DNA from: Calliopum simillimum | Lineage: Eukaryota; Arthropoda; Insecta; Diptera; Lauxaniidae | Length of the DNA stretch: 64,000 nucleotides | Assembly (NCBI GenBank): GCA_951812925.1 | Contig: OX638371.1 | Location: 113,111,124 to 113,175,123, forward strand | Reading direction: 5' to 3' | Part shown: one piece after another, positions 1 through 11,448 of the stretch | How positions within the stretch are numbered: position 1 is the first letter of the stretch | Layout: the number at the start of each line of letters is the position of its first letter | Made by a program: the position numbers and the translations under genes | Notes under the pieces: model-generated | Database searches by the model: none | What the model was told of the DNA's origin: nothing | What the model saw: only the letters and a program-made list of their open reading frames with translations

Positions 1-175
1 AATTCCATTTTTTTGCCAAATTGATTTTTTCAAGTTACTGTAAACAACACAAATGATGGTCGTACGTCAAAACGTTCTGAGTACGTTTATGCTAAAAAAT
101 ATCAAACTTTCCAATAGAAATGTCAGATTGCACCTGGCAACACTTAGTGTTGCCTAGGCCAGAAATATATCGAGC
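1..175 (-). mobile_element. Mariner end fragment (relic)
   Basis: This stretch aligns by eye with the transposase-5' end of the mariner copy at 22400-22569: both share the blocks GAGTACGTTTATG, TAAAAAAT.TCAAACTT and TTAGTGTTGCC in the same order. It is cut by the window edge, and its terminal inverted repeat has decayed beyond easy recognition. No coding potential remains. It shows only that a second, older mariner copy lies at the left border. Confidence 0.6.
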
Positions 176-676
176 AGCCTACGTATGTACCCAAAAGTAA
201 ATTGCAAGAAAAAAATGTCCCACTAGGTGTTTTCATCCCAAAGAGAACTTTTACTTTTACGTTGTAATTTATTGAACGATTTTAATTTAGTTTTAAGTAA
301 GTAATTTTAAGTTTTAAACAAATTTAATATTAAAAAGAAATATAAATGAAAATTACGGTGGCCGCTGCTAAGCACGATGGAAAAACGAATGACCGAAAAT
401 CATGAGTTTAACGTATGCCACGTGCACTTATGAGAGTGAGGGAGATAGCGATATGAATTGAAGAATTTTCAATGGGTACAATTCACGTTGCCTATCGCAG
501 GAAATTAAATCCGGTTTTTGGGAGTCTATGCGTATTCTTGCGTTAACAGACAGATCAAGTCAGGAAGTGAAGCTGATCAGAACAACCAACAGCACAAAGT
601 GTAGGGTATTGAAGTTACTAAAAAAACAAAAAAAAATATATATTTTTTGCTGAATAACTTTTAATTATATTTTTAG
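176..676. other. Unassigned AT-rich stretch
   Basis: I see no gene, tRNA or clear repeat here. The last ~25 bases (652-676) form a pyrimidine-rich run ending in TTTTTAG. That would serve as a splice acceptor for the exon candidate that follows. Confidence 0.4.
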
Positions 677-816
677 TGTTTATGTTGCACTTTTTAAGCG
701 CTTTTGACGCGGCATCACATGGCAGGAGCAGCAGCACCAGCAGTAGCACACAAGTCCCAATCATGTCATATTCATGCAGAGAGTTTCAAGTGCCGGGGTC
801 AGTCGTTTGTCTGGCG
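677..816 (+). CDS. Candidate internal host exon, unrecognised product
   Basis: A single reading frame stays open between a good-looking acceptor (TATATTTTTAG at 666-676) and a donor-like GCG|GTAAAG (GT at 817-818). The other two forward frames close quickly. The frame encodes about 46 residues including a Ser/Thr-rich run (GRSSSTSSSTQ) followed by a more complex segment (SYSCREFQVPGSVVCL). The stretch is richer in G and C than its flanks. No family is recognised. The call rests on splice-site shape and composition only. It could equally be a chance open frame, and no partner exon was found nearby. Confidence 0.22.
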
Positions 817-1550
817 GTAAAGTTGATGTATTTTTTGTGCTTTATTTTTGTACCACAAGTTTTATAATTAAAACACCAAATAATGCGAATAACAAAAAAA
901 GGGCAACAAAAAACATTTTGTAATTATTAAATTTATTTTCAATTTTAAAATTCAAAAAAAAAAAATATGAAATTAATTAAAACCACAACAATAACGTGTT
1001 AACAACAAGTCAATTAAATTATGCCCCCCTAAGCGTATCGCATCCTCTAAATAAAGTCACTTCCACAGAATTAAAATGAACTCCACCAACGCTAAGCACA
1101 ACCAAGGACATGCAAAAAAACATTACGCGCTCATTAAACGGAGCAACAGGATAAAAATCTAAGCGAGCGACAACATTAAGAGGTACAGCAACAACAGCAA
1201 CTTGGCAAAGTTCATTCGAATTCAAATCGGATTAACGCAATTAAAATCTCATCACATGTTAATCCAATCGAATTAAATTGCTTTTTTTAACAACAACAAC
1301 ACGTAGAGTGGAGACGACAAAGAGGAAAACAGCAACAGCTGGGGCAGCACAGAGGCAACACGTAAAACAAAAAAACGAGAAAACTTTTATCCTTGCAAAT
1401 ACGCGTTGAAATGATGCACAGTGGAACAAAGTCATTTCATTTATAGAAACCCACGAAGAGCAAAAGTCGGATCGATTAAGTCCAAGCACATCAAAAAACA
1501 CACTTACAAATAACTTAAAACAAATGTAGCGTGATAGAAGTGAAACTTAT
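817..1550. other. Unassigned; CAA-rich patches
   Basis: This stretch is AT-rich with short ACA/CAA runs around 1185-1205 and 1285-1345. Minus-strand open frames here are low-complexity and I do not believe them. Confidence 0.4.
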
Positions 1551-1555
1551 GTTTC

Positions 1556-1800
1556 AAAAGTGGGCGTAGCACTTATTTGAGAGTGAATATGGTATTCATG
1601 TTGGCCACCTATCCACCAAATTTCATCGAAAAAGCTTGTATAGTTTGGGATATGTGATGTGTAATATTCAATCGTAAGAAAGTGGGCGTAGCACTTTTGT
1701 GGGTATGGAAAATATTATAGGCCCGTATCCAAAAAATTTCATCAAAATATGAATGAATCATCAAAAACGAATTGTGCACTTTAGAAATGTCGAATTGGAG
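1556..1800. repeat. Two tandem ~121-bp units
   Basis: The motif AAAGTGGGCGTAGCACTT occurs at about 1556 and 1677. In both copies it is followed by a related stretch ending in CCAAATTTCATC or AAAAATTTCATC. The repeat resembles the GTGGGCG-bearing units common in fly intergenic repeats, and no terminal repeats are visible. Confidence 0.6.
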
Positions 1801-2399
1801 ATAGTCAGGCCTGTTTTGTAATCCGTCAGGTTGCAATTACTTTTAATTAAGAAGGCTTCTTGATGAAAACCGTGAGCCAAACAATTAAAAGAATCAGAAT
1901 TTCTTTTGTAGGGAGTAGGGGAGGGGGGGGCTAGTGTGGACTGGGGGCTAGTGTGGACTGGGGGCTAGTGTGGACAAATTCAAATTCTCGCACCGTTTTG
2001 AATTTTTTGTTTCTGTTTTATATTTTTCAAGTTGGTAATTTCACTCTGCACCACCAAAAAAAAAATTCATTTGTTGGCAGTTCAGCTTTCCATGATAACG
2101 TGACCGAACGTGTTTTACGCAGCAAAATGTAATTTTTTTGTTGTTTCGTAATTTCAGTGATACTTTTAAACTAATTATTCTTCTGCTGTAGTGTTAATAG
2201 ATAATACAACTTAAAATAGTGTTTATTTAAACCATTGAAATTATTTTTGAAGAACTTTACCGTAAGATTAAAAAAAAATGTTTTTGTTTAAAAAGACATG
2301 AAGGGGCTAGTAAGGACAACTGAAATGGGGCTAGTGTGGACATGTCCGCAGCAGGTGAAATGACTCCAAAAATCGTCAGAGCATTTCTAAAAGTCGTTC

Positions 2400-2802
2400 C
2401 AACAAAGTACGTTACTAAAAAGAAAGAACTACAGATTCACGTATCCCGATTTACCGGGTACCAGCGAAATTTACCGAAATGAAATAGTGGCAAAGCTGCC
2501 ACAACCACAAAAACTGTCGGAAACATCGCGATCAGCAAGTTATATGAAGTTTGAAACAACATGGACAAAAAGTATTTTATATTGGCCAAATTGTCACGAT
2601 CCACGGTTCTCAAGATTTCGACATTACGTTTCTAAAAAGAAAGAACGATAGATTCACGTATCCCGATATACCGGATACCAGCCAAATTCACCGAAATGAA
2701 ATAGTGGCAAAGCTGCCACAAGCACAACAACTGCCGAGAACATCTCGATCAGCAAGTTATATGAAGTTTGATATAAATTTCTCCAAATACAACATGGGAT
2801 AG
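2400..2802 (+). pseudogene. Duplicated C-terminal tail of a pogo/Tigger-like protein
   Basis: A continuous frame at 2551-2802 carries a segment of the pattern YIGQIV...DITFLKRK...FTYPDIPD...EIVAKLPQ, ending near YMKFDINFSKYN. From memory this resembles the C-terminal tail of insect pogo/Tigger-like (DDE_1) transposases, but I cannot verify that here. About 225 bases upstream (2405-2560) lies a second, more mutated copy of the same tail, with a stop in the corresponding frame. The tail is therefore tandemly duplicated. No DNA-binding or catalytic domain is present. The listed frame opens with ATG at 2551 by chance within the repeat. Confidence 0.5.
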
Positions 2803-2947
2803 CAGTTAATTTTTTATTTGTATTTTTATTTGCATTACATCATTATTTTCTTGAATAAACATGTATCTGAACTCTTTTTTAACGTTTTTGTATGAATTAT
2901 CATGTTTCTTATGGTGTCCACATTAGCCCTTAGTTAAATCAATGGTT

Positions 2948-2983
2948 GTCCACACTAGCCCCTTATACGGGGCTAGTGTGGAC
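2948..2983. repeat. Perfect 15-bp inverted pair of the terminal motif
   Basis: GTCCACACTAGCCCC (2948-2962) and GGGGCTAGTGTGGAC (2969-2983) are exact reverse complements separated by six bases. They face each other inside the transposon at 1918-3178. Confidence 0.9.
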
Positions 2984-3181
2984 AAATGTAAGATCTTTTT
3001 AAAATAATTTAATAGTGCATTTATGAAAATAAAAAATCATAAGTATTGATGCAATTATGAAGGCAAGAGGTATGTATAAGTAATCGCTAAAAAATACTTT
3101 ATTACAAAAATGATATATTTATATATATAATTTTGTAATTATATAAAAATTGTCCACACTAGCCCCCCCCCCCTCCCCTAC

Positions 3182-5230
3182 ACAGGTTCTACAAACAATA
3201 TTGATTTGGATTAACGAAAAAATAACTGTTTAAGAAATAATCGATACAATCGAATTTTCCGACTTTATGCGGTTTTTTAAAAATATTTCCTAAGCGGGAG
3301 CCTGCGATTTTTTGCAAAAGAGATACTTATACTTTTTATCGTTCGACTCACCACTTTTATTAAAAAGCCACCTAAATGAAAAGTAATTGAAATCACACGG
3401 ATTTTGGAACAGGTCTCTCGGAAATAAATTTACAAATATTTGATACTTCTTTCTTTGATTAAAAAGGATCAACTTTCTGCTCAGTAACCAAAACTGTTCC
3501 ATAAATTGTGATGCTAGTACACTGTGCAACGTAACATCACATCATTTTTGTAAACTTTTTGTGCTTAAAATAACAACAACCAAAAATAACAACAATTTTT
3601 TCTTGCACCAGCGTTTACTTAAGCTTTAATTACAACAACAATTCCAGCGTGACTCGTACAAATGCAAACTCTGACAATCTGGGGTAGCAGTTAAAAGCTT
3701 AGCAACTTCAAGCCCCCCATTCAAAGAACCCAACGGATGTTGTAAAGTGAGTCGGTGTGGAGGCAGCGCGTAACTCCTTTGCTGAGTTGTCGACATGTGT
3801 AAATTAATTTTAATTACCGCTCAATTTGCTACCAATTGTTAACGTTTTTATTGTGGTAGAGTTTGCTGGAAGTCATTTATTTAAGAAATTTAATTTAATT
3901 TTTAAAGTGCACATTTGTAGGTGATATGTATCTGTCGAAAGTAAGTTTGAGAGAGAGAGTATGATTACATATAGAACAGCTGTGTTCCTACATAGAACAA
4001 GGACTTAACTAATTTTCTTTTAATAGAACTAGGTTATCCCCATTGCTATGTTTGAAGAAAAAGTGTTTCATGTAGACTTGTCCTAAAATAATTAAAGTCA
4101 GTAATTCTCTTACTTTCATAACCCACGTTATTTCTGCTGAGTTACAAGAACACCCGACGTGCTTTTTTGAGGCTACTGACTTTTAAAGAAAATGAAAACC
4201 ACTATCGTCTTCGAATGCTTAGAATCTTTGCCTTAAATATGATGCCACAACTTTCGTATTCTTTCCTCAAATTCATATTTGTTGTCCCCTTTCTGTAATT
4301 ATTTTTTTTGGAACTTTATGAGATTGAAAATGAAAATCTTGACTTTTGTCAAAAGTGAAATTTCTAGTTACATTACAAAACTCTGCTTTTAAAGCAAAAT
4401 CTCGTAATTTTGATTAAAAATAAAATAAATAAAATATATTATTAAAAGCAACAGAAAAAGCCAAATCCTTTTTATATAATTCGAGGCATCTTCCCTGCTG
4501 TCCCTGTCAGTCTCTGTTTCCAAATATAACACATACGCTGATCCATTTTCCATGATTTGAAACATAAAGACAACACAGAAAACAAAAAAAGAAACCATTT
4601 CTCTTCGTCATCTTTTATTGTATTTATTTGTCAGTCCATGTGACTTTCTCTTCTTGTAGCATTACTGCTGTTGTTGCTGTTGCTGTCTTATGTCCTTGCT
4701 GTTGTCCTTTTTATTGCTGCGCAGCACGTACATTTACTGATGCACGGGATTTATTTTTAATTTCATATCATTTTGACAGTTCCGACTGTCGTGCGCTGCT
4801 GTCCTGTCCTGTGTGCTACATTCGAACATATGTGTCCTTAATGTATGTGTGTGTGAGTGTGTGAGTGTCGTTGCGTGTATTCATCTGTGTGCGCTATTTC
4901 TACGTGCTTCAAGGCTTAAATTAATTAACAATAAAGCGGAGAATTTCAAAATTGAATTCAGAGTTAAATTTTTTGTCTTTTGACAATTTCTGTTCAAAAT
5001 TTGTTTGGCATCAAATGAAATTAAATCATTTCGGATTGCCAAGTCCTGTTCAGAAATATCCAACATTTGGCTATAAAATGAGAAAAAGATTTGTTATATT
5101 TCCAAATTAAATAATTTTATTTCTTAAAGATAATCGAATAGTTCATGTTTGCTTTGCTAAAAAGAATATCATTTAATGAGATGGAATAGAGAAAATTTGT
5201 ATATGGTTAGATAAAAAATTTCCGTTTTTT
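3182..5230. other. Unassigned ~2 kb
   Basis: I see no gene. A TG-rich patch lies near 4845-4872. The open frames on both strands (for example minus 4389-4598, ATG start, 69 residues, hydrophobic ends) show no domain. Confidence 0.4.
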
Positions 5231-5234
5231 AAGA

Positions 5235-8200
5235 TATAGTACAATCATTTGGAAGAATAAAATGATTTTACCTGGAAACTTTTGCAGGACTTTTGCAAAT
5301 GAGTTATTTTATAGATTTCAAAGTGTTCTTTCAGAATTTCAACTTTGCTACCTCGAGTCGTGTTCGCTCGCGCCGCCGTATTGGAAAAATGACGTCCAAA
5401 ATCCGATTTTTACAAATATTTCTTTAACGGTCACACTTAGAGAAAAATATTATGCCTCAATATTGTCGCTTATAAAATTTTCTATAAAAATGACTTCTCA
5501 ATTGTTTTTGTGCGACATTACTTAGGAGATATCCTAATTCAAAATTTGAAAAAAAATTTAAAATTGTGCATGCCACACCTCCCGGGAAGATAGGGACAAC
5601 CTCGACTTGGAGTCACTGAAGATTTTTTGATGACGTTTTGTTCGTTTACCTCTCCTGAGCTGGTAACTGTGAAAACGAAAATCCCAACTCGTCCTTCTTG
5701 CAATTAAACTGAGTTTTAATCCTTTTTTACGAGGCAAGATTGAATTACTAATATTATAGTGACCTCGAAGTCTTGGAAGTGAAATTTTTTTGATGAGATT
5801 TTGTTCGTTTATTTGCTCAGAGTCGGAAAATAAGAAAATTAAATCGGAATAGTTCTTTATTGCGAATAAGCCGAGTTTAAGCGCCTTTTTTCTTTGTATG
5901 TTTAAACTACTTATTAATATTAAATCGACCTCAAAATACTGGCAGTGATAACTTTTGATGACGATTTGTTCAATAAGTTTGCTTGAGTGGGATAAGGTGA
6001 AAAAATTAATCAAAACAACTCCTTCTTGCGCAGAAATGGGCTTTAAGCACCCTTTTTGCCCCTAAATTTTGAATAAAACATACTACTTTTAACTCGCAAC
6101 AACTAAGCTCACAGTCGTTTTTTTCAGATGGGTATTTAAAGAAATATTCATGGTACATACATATAAATATTTTCATAAAATTTTTTAGAAAACCAATGCT
6201 TTATTGATTGATAAATCAGCGCAAAATCGTATGTTTTGTCAGAAAAATTTTTTTATTTTTTATATTGGGGGTTATCGTGAATCAAGATTCCCCGGGAGTT
6301 TTCTTAAACTACAATAGAGAATGCACGGCTGTTTGACAAAATTCCCCGGGATTATATATGCACGATAAACCCCATTAAGTTTAGAAATTAGTTTGCTTTC
6401 GTAGACATGTACAGCACTTAACACTTGGATATCATTATCATCGCGATTGAAAGATACTTTATAACTAGTCCATATTGGCAGAAAGTCGTAATGCACTGAT
6501 CCAAAAGCCTATTTGCTATAGAATCCGAGTTCTTTTTCATGTTTGCTGTATGCTTTTCTGTCGTCACAGGTATGTTGATTTAAAAAAAAAAAACAATTTT
6601 TGATATCAGCATTCCCATTAAGATGCACCTCTTTGCCTTTTATATACTCAGTTTAACATTGTAGACTTAAATATATTTCATAGCGTCATCGGACTCAGAT
6701 GCTATAGCGAAGAGGCTTTTGGATCAGTGCATTTCGACTTTCTATCAATATGGACTAGTTATAAAGTATCTTTCAATCGCGATGATAATGATATCCAAGT
6801 GTTAAGTGCTGTACATGTCTACGAAAGCAAACTAATTTCTAAATTTAATGGGGTTTATCGTGAATAAATAATCCCGGGGAATTTTGTCAAACAGCCGTGC
6901 ATTCTCTATTGTAGTTTAAGAAAACTCCCGCGGAATCTTGATTCACGATAACCCCCAATATAAAAAATAAAAAAATTTTTCTGACAAAACATACGATTTT
7001 GCGCTGATTTATCAATCAATAAAGCATTGGTTTTCTAAAACATTTTATGAAAATATTTATATGTATGTACCATGAACATTTCTCTATAGACCCATCCGAA
7101 AAAAAACGACTGTGAGCTTAGTTGTTGCGAGTTAAAAGTAGTATGTTTTATTAAAAATTTAGGGGCAAAAAGGGTTCTTAAAGCCCATTTCTGCGCAAGA
7201 AGGAGTTGTTTTGATTCATTTTTTCACCTTATCCCACTCAAGCAAACTTATTGAACAAATCTTCATCAAAAGTTTTCACTGCCAGTATTTCGAGGTCGAT
7301 TTAATATTAATAGTTTAAACATACAAAGAAAAAAGGCGCTTAAAATCGGCTTATTCGCAATAAAGAACTATTCCGATTTAATTTTCTTATTTTTCGACTC
7401 TGAGCAAATAAACGAACAAAATCTCATCAAAAAAATTTCACTTCCAAGACTTCGAGGTCACTATAATATTAGTAATTCAATCTTGCCTCGTAAAAAAGGA
7501 TTAAAACTCAGTTTAATTGCAAGAAGGACGAGTTGGGATTTTCGTTTCCACAGTTACCAGCTCAGGAGAGGTAAACGAACAAAACGTCATCAAAAAATCT
7601 TCAGTGACTCCAAGTCGAGGTTGTCCCTATCTTCCCGGGAGGTGTGATGCCGCTTATGGGTAGGCACAGTGACGTGTTAAACTTAAAATTACGATAGCTC
7701 ATGATCGGTGAGTCGCACGCTCAAAGCAAAAAATTTATTTATAGGAAATTACTTGTACTACAAGCTGCATATTATTTTTTTTCATGTGACCCATAGCTTA
7801 GGAGATATTTTTTCACAAAACCTTAAATTTATAAAAAAAAACTGTTTTTTTAAAATAGCTCCAAAACAGTTTACTCTAGAAAAACAAATTTTCATACATT
7901 TTGTGGAACGTTTGATTCCCTATAAGTCTCTTCAAACTGTTTTTTCGTCAAACTTACACTTCATGAGATATCAGGACTTGAAAATCATTAAAAATTGAAA
8001 ATAGTTGTGCGCACAGTACTATCTTCAATTTTGATTGATTTCTAAGTTGCGATATCTCATGAACGGTAAGTCGAACGAAAAAATAGTTCGGAAAGATTCT
8101 TAAAGGGAATTAAACGTTCTACAAAACGCATGAAAAATTTTTATTTATGACGAACCGTTTTGGAGTTATTTTGAAAAAACGGCGTGAGCGAACACGACTC

Positions 8201-8315
8201 GAGGTAGCAAAGTTCATATTCTGAAAGATCACATCGAAATCTATAAAATAACTCATTTGCAACAATACCGCAAAACTTTCCAGGTAAAACTACCAAATGA
8301 CTGTACTAATATTTC
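5235..8315. mobile_element. Giant Foldback-like palindrome (~3.1 kb)
   Basis: Two long arms are reverse complements of each other. Position 5581 pairs with 7639 and 6481 with 6742, so the pairing sum barely changes and about 950 bases per arm are nearly indel-free. A unique centre of roughly 180 bases lies near 6525-6700. The outer parts also pair (GGTAGCAAAGTT near 8205 against AACTTTGCTACC near 5342). The right arm holds about 330 extra bases of related repeats (7650-8190). Landmarks in both arms include CCTCCCGGGAAGATAGGG and ACGACTCGAGGTAGC. Long inverted repeats made of internal tandem units are the Foldback hallmark. No transposase is present, and the target duplication is not clear. 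Confidence 0.8.
7163..7640 (+). repeat. Three ~165-bp tandem units in the right Foldback arm
   Basis: Units start near 7163, 7328 and 7491. Each opens with an A-rich block and a TTAAA stretch. Each then reaches an AACGAACAAAA or TTGAACAAAT block and closes with a TCGAGGT or TCGAGGTTG block. The same three units lie inverted at about 5581-6055 in the left arm. There the minus frame stays open for some 150 codons across all three, because the unit length is close to a multiple of three. I take this as repeat periodicity, although a coding origin is possible. Confidence 0.65.
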
Positions 8316-8400
8316 AATTCAAAATTTTTTGATTTTTTTTAGAATTTCAAAAGCTGTTCCTTTGCTATATTATACAATGAGATAAACCTTACAGCCTATA

Positions 8401-11400
8401 ATTATTTCGTACATCAAATCATTTTTCGATCTCAAAACTGTGAATGAGCCTTCAGCTGCATCAATTCGTGCCTTGTCGGATAACACTGACTCAATTTTAC
8501 GAGGACTCAAGTCTCTGGGGTCAGATGCGGAAAGTCGAGACCCGTGGATCATATATTTGCTCCTCAAAAAATTGGACGACGATACAAAACGGCAATGGGC
8601 TGAAAGCAATGAGGGATCCCAAGATCATCCAAAAATTGAGCAGCTTATCGAATTTTTAAATAAAAGGTGGTCAGCCCTTGAGTGCATGCAGTCATACAAA
8701 AACACCCCTTCTACTTCGTTTCGTAATCGATGTTTCGTAACCACAGAATCACGCAGTATAGTTTCAAAATGCGTAAATTGTGGTGGCATACATCAACTTT
8801 TTAAATGTTTCAAATTCAAAGCTCTGGCATTAATACAAAAACGTGATTTTGTTAAAGAAAATAATTTGTGCTTTAATTGTCTCTCAACGGAGCATAAAGT
8901 GAATAATTGCACGTCAAATCAGAGATGTCATACTTGCGGTCGTCAACACCACACTTGTCTTCATATGGACAGCAAGGACGAGTCTCCAGATGCCCAGACA
9001 CCTTTGTCAACATATTCTATTCAAAGCAATAACCTTATAAATCAGAAGGTGTTGCTTCCCGTTGCGGTCGTAAATGCTTCAAACATCAATGGCACAGGGG
9101 CCACGGTTTGCAAAGTACTTATGGATTCAGCGTCAATGGGTACGTTTATTTTTGAAGACTTGGTTCAACGGCTGCGTCTCCCACGTCGGAATGGCCGCAT
9201 CAAGGTTGGAGGAATCGGAGGTGAAAACTCAGTCACTACGAAAGGTGTAGTTTCGCTACGACTCACATCGAGATTCGATAGCAGCTCATCATTGCATATT
9301 AATGCGTTTATTCTAAAGCGTATTTCACAGGAGCAGAAGTCAGATCCGATTAATATGTCTCATTGGGGTTTTCCACCAAACCTGAACATGGCAGACGACG
9401 GTTCCCTTAGCTCACATCCAATAGATATTCTCATTGGATCACAACATTTTTTCAATTTGCTATCTGATGGCAAATACACCAGCAACACTGGTTTTCCAAC
9501 TGTTCACAACACAATTTTTGGCTATGTACTTGCTGGAAAAGTACATAACGGCGGGGAGGATACGTATGCTTACGCTTCAACAGTCTCAGCTGATAATCTT
9601 AAAATTGATGAGTCATTGCGTCGATTTTGGGAAGCAGAGAAAGAGCCTGAGGTTGCTACAAAATTGTATACCCCTGAGGAACAGTATTGCGAAAATCATT
9701 TTCAAACAACACATGGATACGACAACACTGGTCGTCATATTGTAAGGTTACCCTTTCGTGACACCTCGCAGTGCCTAGGAAACTCACTCACGTCAGCCTA
9801 CAAGCAGTTTGCGAGTCTCGAAAGACGTTTTGCTCGTGATAATTTTCTCTTCAATCAATACAAAGATTTTATCGAGGAGTATATTGCGCTAGAACATTTG
9901 GAGAAAATCCCACATGCAGAAATAAATAAGTGTTGCAGCAAAACTTTTTATCTTCCACATCACCCAGTTTTGAAGCCTGAGAGCAGGTCAACCAAATGCC
10001 GAGTTGTTTTCAATGGATCAGCCAAATCTACATCTGGCGTGTCTCTGAACGATATGCTTGCAATTGGCCCTACAATTCAGCGCGACTTGACTTCTTTACT
10101 CATCAACTTCAGGCGATACCGTGTGGGACTCTGCGGTGATATCGTTAAAATGTATCGCCAGATCCTGATTCATCCAGAGGATAGAGACTATCAACGTATT
10201 CTGTGGAGAAGTGGCACTAATCAACCTATTTGTCATTATAGGCTCCGCACTGTCACTTATGGAACCGCTTCTGCGCCATTCCTCGCTACGCGTTGTCTCT
10301 ACGCCACGGGCGAAGAAATCGATCCATCAGATATTGGAGTATTAATCAAAAACAATTTTTATGTAGATGACCTCATTTGTGGCGCAGATTCAGCAGAAGA
10401 AGCAACCATATTAAAGACTGACATCACCATGGCTCTTCAGCGCAGAGGTTTTCCATTAACAAAATGGGTTTCGAACGATGCTAAGGTAATTGTGAATTCT
10501 GATCATAAGATAACTGATCTCGATATCGCAGGTCTACATTGGCAGCCGCTCACAGATTGTTTCACTTTCAAGGTCAGACCAATCAGCAACGCTTGCACCA
10601 AAAGAGCGATACTATCGGAATCTTCCAAGATTTATGACCCACTTGGGTTTCTCTCACCCTGCACTGTAATCATAAAAATCATGTTCCAACAATTATGGTT
10701 GAACAATTTCGATTGGGATGAAGAACTCCCAAGCTCATTTTCTGTAAAATGGCTGACATTTCGACAAAATTACGAATGTTTCAACAAGCTACAAATTCCA
10801 CGGTGGATCAACTTCAGCCCTTCGGTGAAGCTCCAGCTTTGTGGCTTTTCAGATGCATCGGAAATGGCATATGCAGCTGCTGTATACTGCAGAGTTCAGT
10901 CAAATCATGGCTCAAAGGTCATTCTTCTCACTGCAAAGACCAGAGTAGCACCTCTCAAACAAGTGTCTCTACCTCGGCTAGAACTTGCAGCCGCTCTACT
11001 GCTAGCTAAAGTTTTCAAAGCTGTCAAGGTCGCTTTGATGATCAACGATGTTGAATGCATAGCATGGACAGATTCAATGATAGTTCTTGGTTGGCTATCC
11101 TCACATCCACGACGCTGGAAAACTTATGTTGCAAATAGAGTTTCGGAAGTCATTGACATAATTCCTCGGTCATCATGGCATCATGTCATATCATCAGAAA
11201 ATCCTGCAGATGCTGCAACGCGTGGATTAGAGCCAGAAGTACTTTTAAACTATTCTCTCTGGTGGCATGGTCCCACCTGGCTCTCGCAGTCACAAGAAAC
11301 TTGGCCTCGTTTTCATGCTAATGATGACGTCAGCGGACCCATAGATGCAGAAGAGCGCAAAACCACTTGCCTTGCCTTTCCAGTTATTGAGCAACCTGAT

Positions 11401-11448
11401 GTAATCAGTCAACTGCTCCATCGCTATTCAAAACTACACATTATGTGA
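8401..11448 (+). pseudogene. BEL/Pao Gag-Pol, first part (Gag end, protease, RT, RNase H)
   Basis: The frame is open from 8386 onward with no convincing start, because the 5' end is lost. Numbered from 8440, residues 1-95 match the C-terminal Gag helical region. Cys-rich knuckles follow near 111 (CVNCGG), 145 (CFNC) and 163 (CHTCG). The protease is near 228, with LMDSAS in place of the usual DSG. The reverse transcriptase has YVDD at about 641-644. RNase H follows with FSDAS near 803, WTDS near 876 and the ADAATRG block near 925. The frame ends at TGA 11446-11448 just after the RNase H linker. The downstream integrase is in another frame, so this is a frameshifted relic rather than a natural end. 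In the family Pol is one polyprotein cut by its own protease in cytoplasmic particles. Confidence 0.85.

Larger units (their letters stand above)
1918..3178. mobile_element. TA-flanked inverted-repeat DNA transposon, non-autonomous
   Basis: The termini are inverted copies of GGGGAGGGGG...CTAGTGTGGAC (left 1918-1941; right 3152-3178), each flanked by TA (1916-1917 and 3179-3180). The length is about 1.26 kb. The terminal 15-mer GGGGCTAGTGTGGAC recurs inside: three tandem copies at 1927-1941, 1944-1958 and 1961-1975, then 2327-2341, 2969-2983, and inverted at 2948-2962. Near-copies lie at 2303-2317 and 2916-2929. A TA target duplication fits the Tc1/mariner/pogo group. The interior keeps only the tail of a protein gene, so the copy cannot move by itself. 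Confidence 0.8.
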
